NCBI RefSeq assembly: GCF_000377705.1
Contig: NZ_KB898624.1
Location: 302,516-366,515 of the forward strand
Source: Salsuginibacillus kocurii DSM 18087
Lineage (GTDB): Bacteria > Bacillota > Bacilli > Bacillales > Marinococcaceae
Reading direction: 5' to 3'
DNA: 64,000 nt
The position numbers were made by a program, and so were the translations under genes. Below are positions 1 through 7,955 of the stretch, one piece after another (within the stretch, counting starts at the first letter, position 1; every line of letters begins with the position of its first letter). A model generated the notes under the pieces. It saw only the letters and a program-made list of their open reading frames with translations. It searched no databases and was not told the DNA's origin.

Positions 1-604
1 CAATTTGTTGAGCAGAAACATCATGAGAGTCCGTATACTGAACGGAAGCAAATTGGTGGTCATTTTCAGATTCAAATACCCCACGGTCTCTTAGCTCTGT
101 GCCTGGTATAAGCGAGCCTGAAGTAGAAGAAATACTAGCAAAAGCAAAGTCTACTTCTTCCCGGTCTTCAATTAAGTCATCCAGTGACTCCCACGGGTTA
201 TCAACATGTGTCATAATGTAGGAATGGTAGTAAGGGTCGCCATCAATATTTTGTGTTAAAATGGCCTCAGCGCCACTTTCTTCATGAGCGATTAAATATG
301 TGAGCGGCCCTAAATAGGCTAAATCGATATGGCTTTGATTAATCGCTTCGACAACTGCGTTATAACTTGGGTAATGCTCAACTTCTACTTCTTGCCCGGT
401 CTCTTCCTCAAGAATTTCTCCCAGCCGGTCAAGCCCTTGTTCCATTTCCCCAATTGATTGAGCAGGGATGACGGCTACTTCTAGTACTTCATCATCTGCT
501 TCACCTTCAGGTTCGGTTTGTCCATTTTCTTCATCTCCACAAGCTGTTAACAAACAAACAGTTGTAAGGGAGAAAATAAAAGTAGATGTTTTTATAGATT
601 TCAA
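1..604 (-). CDS. PhnD-type ABC transporter substrate-binding lipoprotein (C-terminus cut off by window edge)
   Basis: The first 201 residues are visible. The protein begins with a lipoprotein signal peptide whose lipobox is LTAC, lipidated Cys about residue 22, followed by an acidic linker. The remainder reads like the phosphonate/phosphite/phosphate binding-protein family (PhnD), for example YLGPLTYLIAHEESGAE. The start is TTG at 604, preceded by AGGAGA. Such proteins capture an oxyanion outside the membrane for an ABC importer; the permease and ATPase would lie beyond the window. It is divergent from a LysR gene and next to selB and selC. One PhnD-like clade has been annotated as a putative selenate transporter component, so a selenium oxyanion is a plausible substrate, but that is inference from context. 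Confidence 0.85.
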   Translation of the reverse strand, partial: MKSIKTSTFIFSLTTVCLLTACGDEENGQTEPEGEADDEVLEVAVIPAQSIGEMEQGLDRLGEILEEETGQEVEVEHYPSYNAVVEAINQSHIDLAYLGPLTYLIAHEESGAEAILTQNIDGDPYYHSYIMTHVDNPWESLDDLIEDREEVDFAFASISSTSGSLIPGTELRDRGVFESENDHQFASVQYTDSHDVSAQQI

Positions 605-645
605 ACGAATCTCCTGCCTTTCTTTCGGTCTGCGAAAAATAGTAG

Positions 646-660
646 TTATAAGGGTTATAA
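646..660. promoter_or_regulatory. Dyad TTATAA-GGG-TTATAA between the divergent binding-protein and LysR genes
   Basis: Two TTATAA hexamers separated by three bases form a perfect dyad in the 136-bp gap between divergent starts at 604 and 741. LysR regulators often bind dyads in such gaps, so this is a candidate operator. The AT-rich hexamers could equally be promoter sequence. Confidence 0.3.
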
Positions 661-740
661 CAATATGGAATAGCGCGATCTTAACCTATCATGAGAAATA
701 TAGATTGTAAAGAATAAAGCTTGAACAAGGAGGATTCGAC

Positions 741-1631
741 ATGGATTTTAAACGACTGCGAACATTTGTTACTGTCGTCGAGGTAGGAAGTGTCTCCAAG
801 GCTTCTGACCTTCTTCAAATTACCCAACCTGCAGTCAGCAAACAAATAAAAACGTTAGAACAGACGATTGGCTCTTCTCTTCTAGACCGAACGACTCTTC
901 AACTTACACAAGAAGGAGAACTTGTTTATGAAAAGGCGGTGGAATTACTACGGGAATGGGATGGGCTTTTAAAAGAGGCTGGTAACCAGGAAACGGCTTG
1001 GCGGCGACCGTTTCGGTTGGGAGCGAGTTCTATTCCCGGGACCTATGTACTTCCTGGTGTATGTAAATCTTTACATGACCAATTTCCGCATAGCTGGCTC
1101 GACCTTCAAGTCGGCAGCTCTAAAGAAATCGACCAAAAACTACTTGCAAATGAAATTGATGCAGCCATGATTGGGACAAAACCTGAAAGTGAAACCGTTC
1201 AATCTGTTGAACTCTGGTCAGACCGTATCGCTATCATCGGCCCGCGCTCTACTAAAGAACCAGCAGTGAGCTCTTTCGAAGATTTGCAAGGCCTCCCTTT
1301 TATTAAACGGGATGAGCATTCTGGGACCGCAGGGGCAGCAAGTACCGGTTTAGCAGAATGGAACGGTTCCATCAACGATCTGGAAACGATCGCTACGGTC
1401 CCTTCAACTTCTGCTGCTATTTCATTAGTAGAAGCGGGAGTTGGCTATACACTTGTCTCTGAAACGGCTGTACTTGCGGACACTAATCGATTGTATTATG
1501 TAGCTGGCTGGCTGCCAGCTACGCGTACATTTTATCTTGCTTATCATGCTAAACATCAGTATCACCCAGCAATGGAACATTTATTTGTATTAATTGAACA
1601 AGGCGACATTGCCCGGCTCCGGTTTGGTTAA
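741..1631 (+). CDS. LysR-family transcriptional regulator, probably selenium-associated
   Basis: This is a full-length LysR protein of 296 residues. The N-terminal winged helix-turn-helix includes SVSKASDLLQITQPAVSKQI at about residues 18-37. It is followed by a linker helix and a periplasmic-binding-protein-like effector domain (roughly 90-290). The start at 741 has an AAGGAGG ribosome binding site eight bases upstream. It points away from the PhnD-like lipoprotein gene and converges on the glycosyltransferase-selB pair, ending only four bases from it. LysR regulators usually control the divergent gene, so control of the importer in response to a small ligand is likely. The link to selenium rests on the neighbours. 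Confidence 0.88.
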   Translation: MDFKRLRTFVTVVEVGSVSKASDLLQITQPAVSKQIKTLEQTIGSSLLDRTTLQLTQEGELVYEKAVELLREWDGLLKEAGNQETAWRRPFRLGASSIPGTYVLPGVCKSLHDQFPHSWLDLQVGSSKEIDQKLLANEIDAAMIGTKPESETVQSVELWSDRIAIIGPRSTKEPAVSSFEDLQGLPFIKRDEHSGTAGAASTGLAEWNGSINDLETIATVPSTSAAISLVEAGVGYTLVSETAVLADTNRLYYVAGWLPATRTFYLAYHAKHQYHPAMEHLFVLIEQGDIARLRFG

Positions 1632-1635
1632 TGTT

Positions 1636-2655
1636 TTACCGATCTACCAAACATTCCAAATATAAGCGTTCGTAGGACCTTGCCTCTTGCATAGGTGCAT
1701 GACTGCCTGAAATTGTTGCACGTGCGCCACTGATCAATGTTTCTGCCGAGATCTCCCCTTCTAACAAGCTGCGGACACTGTCTTCAAACTGCATCGGTGT
1801 GTCAAAAAGAATACCGTTGTATTGATCCACTACAATGCTGTTATTGCCAACAACATTACGGGCAAACACGAGGCGTTCAAGGCTCATCGCTTCGAGCAGC
1901 GCCACGGGCTGCCCTTCTGAAGTAGAGGAATTAACCACGGCATCACTCCATTTGTATAAAGAGTGCATAGCTTCAAGCGACACGGGTGGTTTATAGTGCA
2001 GCCAGTTTCTCTTCTTCTCTTCTGCTTGTAAGCGTTGAAACACCTCTACTTCGATGACTTCACCAATTACAAGAACGTTCAAATCCGGATAGGTCTTCCA
2101 CAGTCTGTCAAAGGCAGAAAGGAGATAAAATATATCTTTTACTTCTCTTAAACCGGCCGGAAAAAGAAAGTTTGGATAACCTGCCGGCAGCTCCAGCTTT
2201 TCTCTTTCTGCTGCTCGTTCCGGAAGATAAACCCCCTGCGGAATCACCCTCGTATTCTCAGCCATTTCAGGCAGGCGGGCCAAGACCCGCTGTTTGGCCT
2301 CCTCGGAAAAAAGCACCAGCGCTTGGGCTTCTTTTAAATACTTTCGTAGTAGCTGTCTTTTACTAGCATCTTCCAGATCAATGTTAATGTCCGTACCGCC
2401 CGATGTATAAATGAGAGGGACATTGATTTTAAGATCATGGGTTTCCAGCCATTCTATAAAGCGGCGAACATGCAGTACATGAACAAGGGCAGCTTTATTT
2501 AGTATTTCTTTTCCTTTTCCTACAGATTCTTCTTCATAGGCAAATAAATCCACTTCCCAGCCTAGATCCTCCAAAGATGAAGTAATGCGGCGGGCTGTAG
2601 TAGAATTTCCCCGATCGGCTTCTATATATGGCGTAAAAAAAGCAATCCGTTTCAT
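1636..2655 (-). CDS. GT4-family glycosyltransferase resembling selenosugar synthase SenB
   Basis: The protein has 339 residues and a GT-B fold. Near the N-terminus are GNSTTARR (16-23), HVRR (62-65) and GGTD (86-89). The C-terminal half has a GLREVKD loop (168-174) and the EX7E nucleotide-sugar motif (Glu247 to Glu255). The early GN..TARR, the H.RR and the GTD resemble what I recall of SenB, which couples selenophosphate to a UDP-sugar in selenoneine synthesis. The ATG at 2655 follows the selB stop by one base, so the two genes are probably translationally coupled; an upstream ATG at 2706 would lie inside selB. The coupling supports a selenium role. A general GT4 glycosyltransferase is the alternative. 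No senA-like gene is in the window. Confidence 0.7.
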   Translation of the reverse strand: MKRIAFFTPYIEADRGNSTTARRITSSLEDLGWEVDLFAYEEESVGKGKEILNKAALVHVLHVRRFIEWLETHDLKINVPLIYTSGGTDINIDLEDASKRQLLRKYLKEAQALVLFSEEAKQRVLARLPEMAENTRVIPQGVYLPERAAEREKLELPAGYPNFLFPAGLREVKDIFYLLSAFDRLWKTYPDLNVLVIGEVIEVEVFQRLQAEEKKRNWLHYKPPVSLEAMHSLYKWSDAVVNSSTSEGQPVALLEAMSLERLVFARNVVGNNSIVVDQYNGILFDTPMQFEDSVRSLLEGEISAETLISGARATISGSHAPMQEARSYERLYLECLVDR

Positions 2656-2656
2656 A

Positions 2657-4561
2657 TTAGCGCCACACCCGCTGGTTATCTTCTCGTCTTGTGAGCCCTT
2701 TTTCATCTAAGGTTTCAAGCAGGGGAACAAGCAGCTTCCTAGTTAAGCCGAGAATGTCTTTTGCCTCTTGAAGCGTAAACGCCGTACCTGTTTGCGCCTT
2801 TAGACGTTCCACACTTTCGGTAAACGCCTCTATGCTAAGCAAATGTTTTTCGTCAAGGAGGACAGCTTGATTTGTTTCTACTAAATAATGCCTGAATTCA
2901 GGCTGCAATTCTTCCGGAATGCTTTCTTTTTCCATCATTTCAATAAATGGAGGGACCTGTCTGCCTGCATCACGCAATGCGTTTGTCACTCGTTCCATTC
3001 TTTTCCCATAGCCGCGCGGGTAGTAAGGCTCAAAAGAAGCAAGGCTTACAAGCGGCCCTTTCTTTTTAAGAAGCGCTTCTTCCTCTGCCCAGTCGACATA
3101 AATTTCTGAGAGCTTTCTCGGATAAGCTGGCGTTAATTCTTGCAGGAGCTCATTTTTGTTCATACCTTGGCGAAGTGGACTTTTTTCATGGTAGGAATGC
3201 AAAAGCTCCTCGACGCGTTCTTTAAACAACTGGTACGTCTCTCGCAACGTAAACGTCCCGGAAGGAAGCTTGTAAACATCTCCTTGCTCGACTAGTTGAT
3301 CGATTTCCTCTTCACCTACTTCCTTGGTCACACTGGCCTGTTTGACCCAGTCATGAAATGAAAGAACTTTATCGACTTTTAATTCATGAAGCAAACGGTC
3401 AGCTGTGGTCCCTTCCTTTAACTTGGCTAAATAGTCTACCGTTTCCTGGCCGAATCGATATTTGCCAGCAGACGGCTCAATTATCACACCTCCGCCAATG
3501 GTCTCCACCGGGGTCGGCCGTCTTAAAATAAAACGGTCCCCTCTTTTGGTTACAACTTCTTCGTCTAACCGAAGCTGGCATAAAACTTCAGCTCCCTGCT
3601 CTGTTAATTGATTGCGATCAAAAAATACAATTTTTCCATACACTTCTGCCGTACCGAGATGAAGTTTAATATACCCCCGCTGTTTCAGCGGATGGGTAAG
3701 AGCATCAACGGTCGTTAAAGCAATATCAATCACTTTTGTGGTTGTATAATGCTCAGCCGCAACAAGTACATCCCCCCGCTTCAGCTTTTCTTTATCGATG
3801 CCTCCCACATTAATGGCAAGACGCTGGCCCGCTTGAGCAGTTTCAACTGCTTGATGGTGAACCTGCAAGGAACGCCCCCTGACCCTCTCTTTGGAGGGCA
3901 GTAAAGTTAACGTTTCCCCTTCTTGAATACTTCCCTCATAAACCGTTCCACGCACTACTGTGCCCTGACCATGCACGGTGAAGACCTGGTCAATCGGCAG
4001 CCGAAACGCCCCACGCACGTCCCGGGGGGGAACGTGTGCTAAAACGGATTGAATGGAAGCTTTTATATCTTCAATGCCCGTTTTCGAAACACTATCAGCT
4101 AACACAACCGGAGCATCCTGAAAGCCTGTCCCGCTTATCGCTTCTTCTACGTCAAGCTGGACAATTTCGAGCAGCTCTTCTTCTACTAGATCAATTTTCG
4201 AAATAACAATGAGAGCATGTTCAATCCCTAGCAAATGGAGAATATCCATATGTTCTCTTGTTTGCGGCATCACACCCTCATCTGCTGCAATAACGAGCAT
4301 TACCATATCAATCCCGGCCACGCCGGCAATCATTTGGCGGATAAAGCGTTCATGCCCTGGAACATCGATGAGAGAGACATGCATCCCTTCAGCAACATCA
4401 AGTTTCGCAAACCCCGGTTCAATTGAAATGTTGCGTTCCTTTTCTTCTTTTAATCGGTCGGTCTCCATATTTGTCATCGCTTTAACAAGCGTTGTTTTGC
4501 CGTGGTCAATATGCCCGGCTACTCCTACTGTATATGTACGTTCATTTCCCACCTGACTCAC
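2657..4561 (-). CDS. selB: Selenocysteine-specific translation elongation factor SelB
   Basis: SelB is the EF-Tu-like GTPase that delivers selenocysteyl-tRNA to UGA codons marked by a SECIS hairpin. The 634 residues match the family length. The G domain has GHIDHGKT (16-23), a DVPGHE switch II motif and SKIDL in the NKxD position. Translation-factor beta-barrels follow, then C-terminal winged-helix repeats that bind SECIS RNA. It is followed after one base by the glycosyltransferase gene. It is divergent from the tRNA-Sec gene, which confirms the assignment. selA and selD are not in the window, and I saw no clear UGA-containing selenoprotein gene here. Confidence 0.97.
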   Translation of the reverse strand: MSQVGNERTYTVGVAGHIDHGKTTLVKAMTNMETDRLKEEKERNISIEPGFAKLDVAEGMHVSLIDVPGHERFIRQMIAGVAGIDMVMLVIAADEGVMPQTREHMDILHLLGIEHALIVISKIDLVEEELLEIVQLDVEEAISGTGFQDAPVVLADSVSKTGIEDIKASIQSVLAHVPPRDVRGAFRLPIDQVFTVHGQGTVVRGTVYEGSIQEGETLTLLPSKERVRGRSLQVHHQAVETAQAGQRLAINVGGIDKEKLKRGDVLVAAEHYTTTKVIDIALTTVDALTHPLKQRGYIKLHLGTAEVYGKIVFFDRNQLTEQGAEVLCQLRLDEEVVTKRGDRFILRRPTPVETIGGGVIIEPSAGKYRFGQETVDYLAKLKEGTTADRLLHELKVDKVLSFHDWVKQASVTKEVGEEEIDQLVEQGDVYKLPSGTFTLRETYQLFKERVEELLHSYHEKSPLRQGMNKNELLQELTPAYPRKLSEIYVDWAEEEALLKKKGPLVSLASFEPYYPRGYGKRMERVTNALRDAGRQVPPFIEMMEKESIPEELQPEFRHYLVETNQAVLLDEKHLLSIEAFTESVERLKAQTGTAFTLQEAKDILGLTRKLLVPLLETLDEKGLTRREDNQRVWR

Positions 4562-4644
4562 CTTCTTCTCTCATAACCTTTTACTTATGCCATCGTACTA
4601 CATTCTGAAAAAAAGCAACAGAAATCCAATATAATAACTTATTG

Positions 4645-4673
4645 TTGCAAAGAAGTCTTTTGCTCGTTATAAT
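4645..4673 (+). promoter_or_regulatory. Sigma-A type promoter for selC
   Basis: A TTGCAA -35 box (4645-4650), a 17-bp spacer and a perfect TATAAT -10 box (4668-4673) place transcription start about ten bases before the tRNA. Confidence 0.75.
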
Positions 4674-4691
4674 ATGAGTCGTTCCTAACAT

Positions 4692-4787
4692 GGGGCCGGA
4701 TGCGAAACTGGTGTTCGCCTGAGTCTTCAAAACTCTTGAGAGGCGCGTGCCGTCTCTGGTAGGTTCGATTCCTACACGGTCCCGCCA
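4692..4787 (+). tRNA. selC: tRNA-Sec (anticodon TCA)
   Basis: The 96-nt gene folds as a bacterial tRNA-Sec. The acceptor stem has eight positions (seven pairs plus a G-A mismatch at the inner end). There is a D arm with a GCGAA/TTCGC stem, an anticodon stem GAGT/ACTC with loop CTTCAAA (anticodon TCA at 4727-4729) and a long variable arm GAGAGGC/GCCGTCTC. The T stem is GTAGG/CCTAC with loop TTCGATT. The 3' CCA is encoded at 4785-4787. It charges with Ser, is converted to Sec, and is used by the adjacent SelB. Confidence 0.95.
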
Positions 4788-4828
4788 ATTCATTATAGTA
4801 TAACTCACGTTTCACATATTACATAGCA

Positions 4829-4859
4829 ATGGAGCTGTCCCAAATAGGGGCAGCTCCAT
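4829..4859. terminator. Hairpin between selC and the convergent small gene
   Basis: ATGGAGCTG and CAGCTCCAT form a nine-bp stem, extended by CCC/GGG near the loop. It lies between convergent transcripts and probably terminates both, although the T-tracts are weak. Confidence 0.6.
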
Positions 4860-4864
4860 GTCGT

Positions 4865-5149
4865 TTAAACGTTAGCTAACAATTCTTCATACAGAGATAA
4901 AAAATCAAAATCTTCGTTTTTATCGTGTTCTGAGAGTAATGTCTTCCCTTCTTGCAATAAAGGCTCCCCACCGAGCAGCTTTAGCCAGAACATTTTTCCT
5001 TGAATACGCTCTTGCGTCAAGTCGATGACGCCGACCTTTGAATGATTATCCTTCTCTGCCTCTTTTACATCTCTTTCTAGTTTACGGTATTCCATCAGAT
5101 CATCAGCTAAATCTCGCATTAAGTCGTTCACATTTACTTCATATGCCAT
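4865..5149 (-). CDS. Small soluble protein of unknown function
   Basis: The protein has 94 residues and is strongly charged (many Glu, Asp, Lys) with mainly helical segments; it has no signal peptide or membrane segment. The start has GGGGAGG eight bases upstream, so translation is well supported. I do not recognise the family. It lies between selC (convergent) and a small membrane-protein gene on the same strand, and nothing in the context identifies a function. Confidence 0.7.
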   Translation of the reverse strand: MAYEVNVNDLMRDLADDLMEYRKLERDVKEAEKDNHSKVGVIDLTQERIQGKMFWLKLLGGEPLLQEGKTLLSEHDKNEDFDFLSLYEELLANV

Positions 5150-5236
5150 ATTCTAACCTCCCCTTCATTCATTCACAGTGGGGTATTCCTCCTCTAAGCA
5201 GGGTTCAAACATAGCATCCTTCTGTTCTTCCCCCTC

Positions 5237-5650
5237 TTAAGAAATAACACCATCAAGCCATGGAAAGAATTTGACAGCGAACATAGTAAAAATTAAGAGA
5301 GACAATATTAAACTGTTTCGAAACGAATCAGTTTGTGATTTTTCAACTGCATTGCTGTGTTCAAGGCGGAGTGCTTTGGCTGTAAGTCCTAAAAATGCAC
5401 TAATCGCGAGCCACAGAATAAAAACAGTAATCATCCACGCTGATAAAAAGGTTTCTGTTATAAACAAGCCAGTAATTAATGATCCAATGACTCCTAAGTG
5501 GGCCAAATGAATGATTATTCGGTATGTTTTCAGCAACCAAGTACGGTACACATCAGTTGCTCCTTTTAACAAAAAGGGGAGTGGCAAAAGCAAAAAGAAA
5601 AATAATGCCATCAACCAATGCAGCGCATAGCTTATTATGTATAGCCACAT
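5237..5650 (-). CDS. Small integral membrane protein, four predicted transmembrane segments
   Basis: The 137-residue protein has hydrophobic stretches at about 4-27, 45-66, 70-92 and 113-132, with a charged loop (about 93-112) before the last. The ribosome binding site GAAAGGAG precedes the ATG. It faces the divergent yneK-like gene 80 bp away. I cannot place it in a named family; conserved short four-helix membrane proteins of this sort are common in Bacillus. Confidence 0.7.
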   Translation of the reverse strand: MWLYIISYALHWLMALFFFLLLPLPFLLKGATDVYRTWLLKTYRIIIHLAHLGVIGSLITGLFITETFLSAWMITVFILWLAISAFLGLTAKALRLEHSNAVEKSQTDSFRNSLILSLLIFTMFAVKFFPWLDGVIS

Positions 5651-5730
5651 TTACTTTTCTCCTTTCGTTGTTTAGAATCTACAATCATATGATACAATAA
5701 AATCAATCATTTTTCGTGGAGGGACACTAG

Positions 5731-6159
5731 ATGCCTTCGGATTTATTTATGTGGTTTATGCTACTCTGGTCAGTTCTCATTACTGGCTTTATGTTTATTG
5801 GCGGCTTTTTTATGTTTCGTAAATTTTTAAAGCGATTCCCAAAAGAAGATGGCAATTCGATTCTCGATTGGCAGGATTATTATATTCAGGAAACACTTCA
5901 TTTGTGGGGCGAAGAAGAAAAAAAGCTTTTAAATGAACTGGTCGAGCCTGTGCCTGAATTATTCCGGGATGTGGCAAAAGAAAAAATTGCCGGCAAAATC
6001 GGCCAGCTCGCACTTGAAGAAAAAGCGAATGAAATAGACAGAGATTTAATTATCCGCGGCTACATCATCGCTACACCAAAACGCGACCACAAATTTCTTC
6101 GCAAGAAACTGAATGAAAAACGTATCGATCTGAACCCATATGAACATTTATTTCAATAA
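5731..6159 (+). CDS. yneK: YneK-like protein (DUF2621)
   Basis: The protein has 142 residues with one N-terminal transmembrane segment (about 6-28) and a cytoplasmic domain with many acidic and basic residues ending in NPYEHLF. The length and layout match the DUF2621 family, represented by B. subtilis YneK. In B. subtilis yneK lies beside ccdC (yneJ); here the ccdC homologue is the next gene and convergent, which supports the name. GGAGGG precedes the ATG. No function is established. Confidence 0.78.
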   Translation: MPSDLFMWFMLLWSVLITGFMFIGGFFMFRKFLKRFPKEDGNSILDWQDYYIQETLHLWGEEEKKLLNELVEPVPELFRDVAKEKIAGKIGQLALEEKANEIDRDLIIRGYIIATPKRDHKFLRKKLNEKRIDLNPYEHLFQ

Positions 6160-6168
6160 GCTTTGCAA

Positions 6169-6213
6169 AGATAGGTCTGCTTATAGGCAAGTCGGTATGA
6201 CCTATCTTTTTTT
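6169..6213 (+). terminator. Rho-independent terminator after yneK
   Basis: AGATAGGTC (6169-6177) pairs with GACCTATCT (6199-6207), followed directly by a run of Ts. Confidence 0.85.
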
Positions 6214-6706
6214 AGCTGATAGCCCCTCCCTACATACATGGGCCTAACATGAAAAACGTACACTTCATCATCCTAAGAAATGTACGTTTTCTTTGCTAGT
6301 AGCTGCCTTTACGTTTGCTCTTGTGACGCAGACTGTTTATCATCCGTCTTTCATGATTGTGGTTAAACTTAACGAGTGCAGCTTACTAGCGTCACAAATG
6401 TATCCACAAGAAGAAGTGCTGAGAAACATGCCTTCCTGGTTTCGTTTATTTAGCGGCTGCATCCACTCCCTTTTCGCAGGCGAACCACTTGTCCTCCTCG
6501 AACTCGAGGTCAAACGAAGTGAAGACCAAGCCGATGTCGCGCTTGTACCTGTGGTGAAAGCGTCTGCCTGGAGCGAAAAACTGAACCCCTATAAATGTTT
6601 ACATTACGATCGTAGAACCTATGGATCGTTTTGCAACGCTAAGGAGTGCAGCTCCAGTGTTAAGATGAACCCCCTCAATCCTGCTTGTGAAACCGGATCC
6701 GCACTT
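6214..6706. repeat. Non-coding stretch containing a decayed Bacillaceae-type intergenic repeat (minus orientation, about 6440-6500)
   Basis: No convincing gene is present; the open frame on the plus strand lacks a ribosome binding site and protein-like composition. On the minus strand, 6475-6486 reads GGTTCGCCTGCG followed by AAAAGGGAG and preceded by GAGGAGGA. The same ordered blocks occur on the plus strand at 43078-43111. This marks the stretch as an eroded copy of a dispersed repeat. Confidence 0.45.
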
Positions 6707-7219
6707 TTATAACGTCGGCTTCATAATTGGCTTTTCTTTTTTTCGTTCATTTTGAATCCGCTGTTTATCCATGCGTTTAAAACCTATAAGCATCGCAATT
6801 CGCCATGGGATTATCATTCCATACGCTAAAATGAAAAACATGCCGCCCAGTTCAGCAATGTGTATGCTGTCGCCGACTATAAGTTTAAACACAATGCGAG
6901 CCACCAGTAATCCAATTAATATAAAAGGAAAGGCCTTGGAACGCTGCAAATAAACATGGCCGCCCCGTATTTCAAATTTAGATGTTTTAATTAATATAAT
7001 TGAAAAAAGCAACCCAACGGCTAAAGCTTCCATTACCTGCCATCCAGTTAATTGAGCAGGTTCATATAAAAACATTAAAAATCCGGTGGACATAAATAAC
7101 GGAGGCAATATAATCTTTTTCACAGAGGCCGGACGCTTCGTGGCTTTCATACGTATAATGAATGCCACTGTGCCCATGACGATGGCTCCGACCGTTGTTA
7201 ATATCACCATCGGACTCAC
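6707..7219 (-). CDS. ccdC: CcdC family membrane protein (YneJ)
   Basis: CcdC is a small membrane protein named for its operon with the cytochrome c maturation gene ccdA; its exact role is unclear. From the GTG at 7219 it has 170 residues and several hydrophobic segments. The family signature region RMKATKRPASVKKIILPP is followed by MSTGFLMFL. A longer frame begins at 7282, but its extra residues include GEGGGSS, which is simply the translated ribosome binding site GGAGGAGG seven bases before the GTG. ccdA and yneI are absent nearby. Confidence 0.85.
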   Translation of the reverse strand: MSPMVILTTVGAIVMGTVAFIIRMKATKRPASVKKIILPPLFMSTGFLMFLYEPAQLTGWQVMEALAVGLLFSIILIKTSKFEIRGGHVYLQRSKAFPFILIGLLVARIVFKLIVGDSIHIAELGGMFFILAYGMIIPWRIAMLIGFKRMDKQRIQNERKKEKPIMKPTL

Positions 7220-7419
7220 TGAACTTCCTCCTCCCTCCCCTTCAACCTCGCGGGAATCCTTTTTGCTCGTCCATTCTATCATATTTCAACCTGTGGTGCG
7301 CCATGCTTCTTGCAACAAACTATAAAGTTGTTTCTTGCGCTAATTAAGCTGGAACTGGGGCAGAATTTTCAAGTCGGTGACTCTAGCGAAAAAAGACAGC
7401 TGAAGTCTCCTGATTCACG

Positions 7420-7489
7420 TAACATTCAACATGATTTACATAACATTCACGGCGAACACATAACATTTGCACTCGAATACGTAACATTC
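7420..7489. repeat. Four phased copies of TAACATT(C), possible insertion-sequence end
   Basis: TAACATT occurs at 7420, 7441, 7461 and 7482, about 20.5 bp apart, which is two helical turns. Read on the minus strand this gives repeated AATGTTA-type motifs, reminiscent of the multiple terminal repeats of IS21-family elements. No transposase gene is present. An array of protein-binding sites is the alternative. The stretch 7220-7695 otherwise has no gene. Confidence 0.5.
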
Positions 7490-7573
7490 CTCTATTCAAA
7501 AGGGAACTAAATGAAAACCAATGTTGCACTTGCACCCGTGGTGCACGCGTCTTACCAAAACTCATAAAGAAAA

Positions 7574-7601
7574 CTTGGCAAAGCCAAGCCTACGGCGTAG
7601 G
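7574..7601. repeat. Two back-to-back short hairpins
   Basis: CTTGGC-AAA-GCCAAG is followed without a gap by CCTACG-G-CGTAGG. There is no adjoining T-tract, so this is more likely a REP-like dispersed element than a terminator. Confidence 0.5.
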
Positions 7602-7659
7602 CTGAGCTTTAGTTGTTCTTATGCCGTTTCTTTCAACTATGTATATATTCTTACGGTGC

Positions 7660-7686
7660 AAAAAAGGGCCGGATATGCCCCGGCCC
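7660..7686 (-). terminator. Terminator after copZ
   Basis: GGGCCGG/CCGGCCC stem; on the minus strand it is followed by six Ts. Confidence 0.85.
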
Positions 7687-7695
7687 CCTCTCGAT

Positions 7696-7905
7696 CTATT
7701 GCTTCACGTCAAACCCGACATCCTCAATTTCTTCTGCTACCTTGGCAAGGTCAACCTTTTGGTCATTAAATGCGATCGTCACTTGATTATTATCGACATC
7801 GGCAGTTACTGTCTCTACCCCTTCAAGTTTCCCTACAGCTTCTTCTACCGAGGATTTACAATGACCGCATGTCATTCCCTCTACTGAAATGGTATCTTTT
7901 CGCAT
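7696..7905 (-). CDS. copZ: Copper chaperone CopZ
   Basis: This 69-residue heavy-metal-associated domain has the metal-binding motif GMTCGHC near the N-terminus and the beta-alpha-beta-beta-alpha-beta pattern of Atx1/CopZ. CopZ carries Cu(I) to the exporting ATPase CopA or to the repressor CsoR. Neither copA nor csoR is next to it, so here it is a single-gene unit with its own terminator. AAAGGAGC precedes the ATG. Confidence 0.93.
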   Translation of the reverse strand: MRKDTISVEGMTCGHCKSSVEEAVGKLEGVETVTADVDNNQVTIAFNDQKVDLAKVAEEIEDVGFDVKQ

Positions 7906-7955
7906 GGCATATCGCTCCTTTTTATTAATACTGTAGCTGGTTAATTTTTAAACTG

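Noticed and set aside
2656-2706. Upstream ATG extending the glycosyltransferase by 17 residues into selB
   Set aside because: No binding site; the extra residues are the antisense-free second frame of the selB end, and the ATG one base after the selB stop gives the normal GT4 N-terminus.
6293-6712. 139-codon plus-strand frame
   Set aside because: No ribosome binding site, atypical composition, and it overlaps a decayed dispersed repeat and the end of ccdC.
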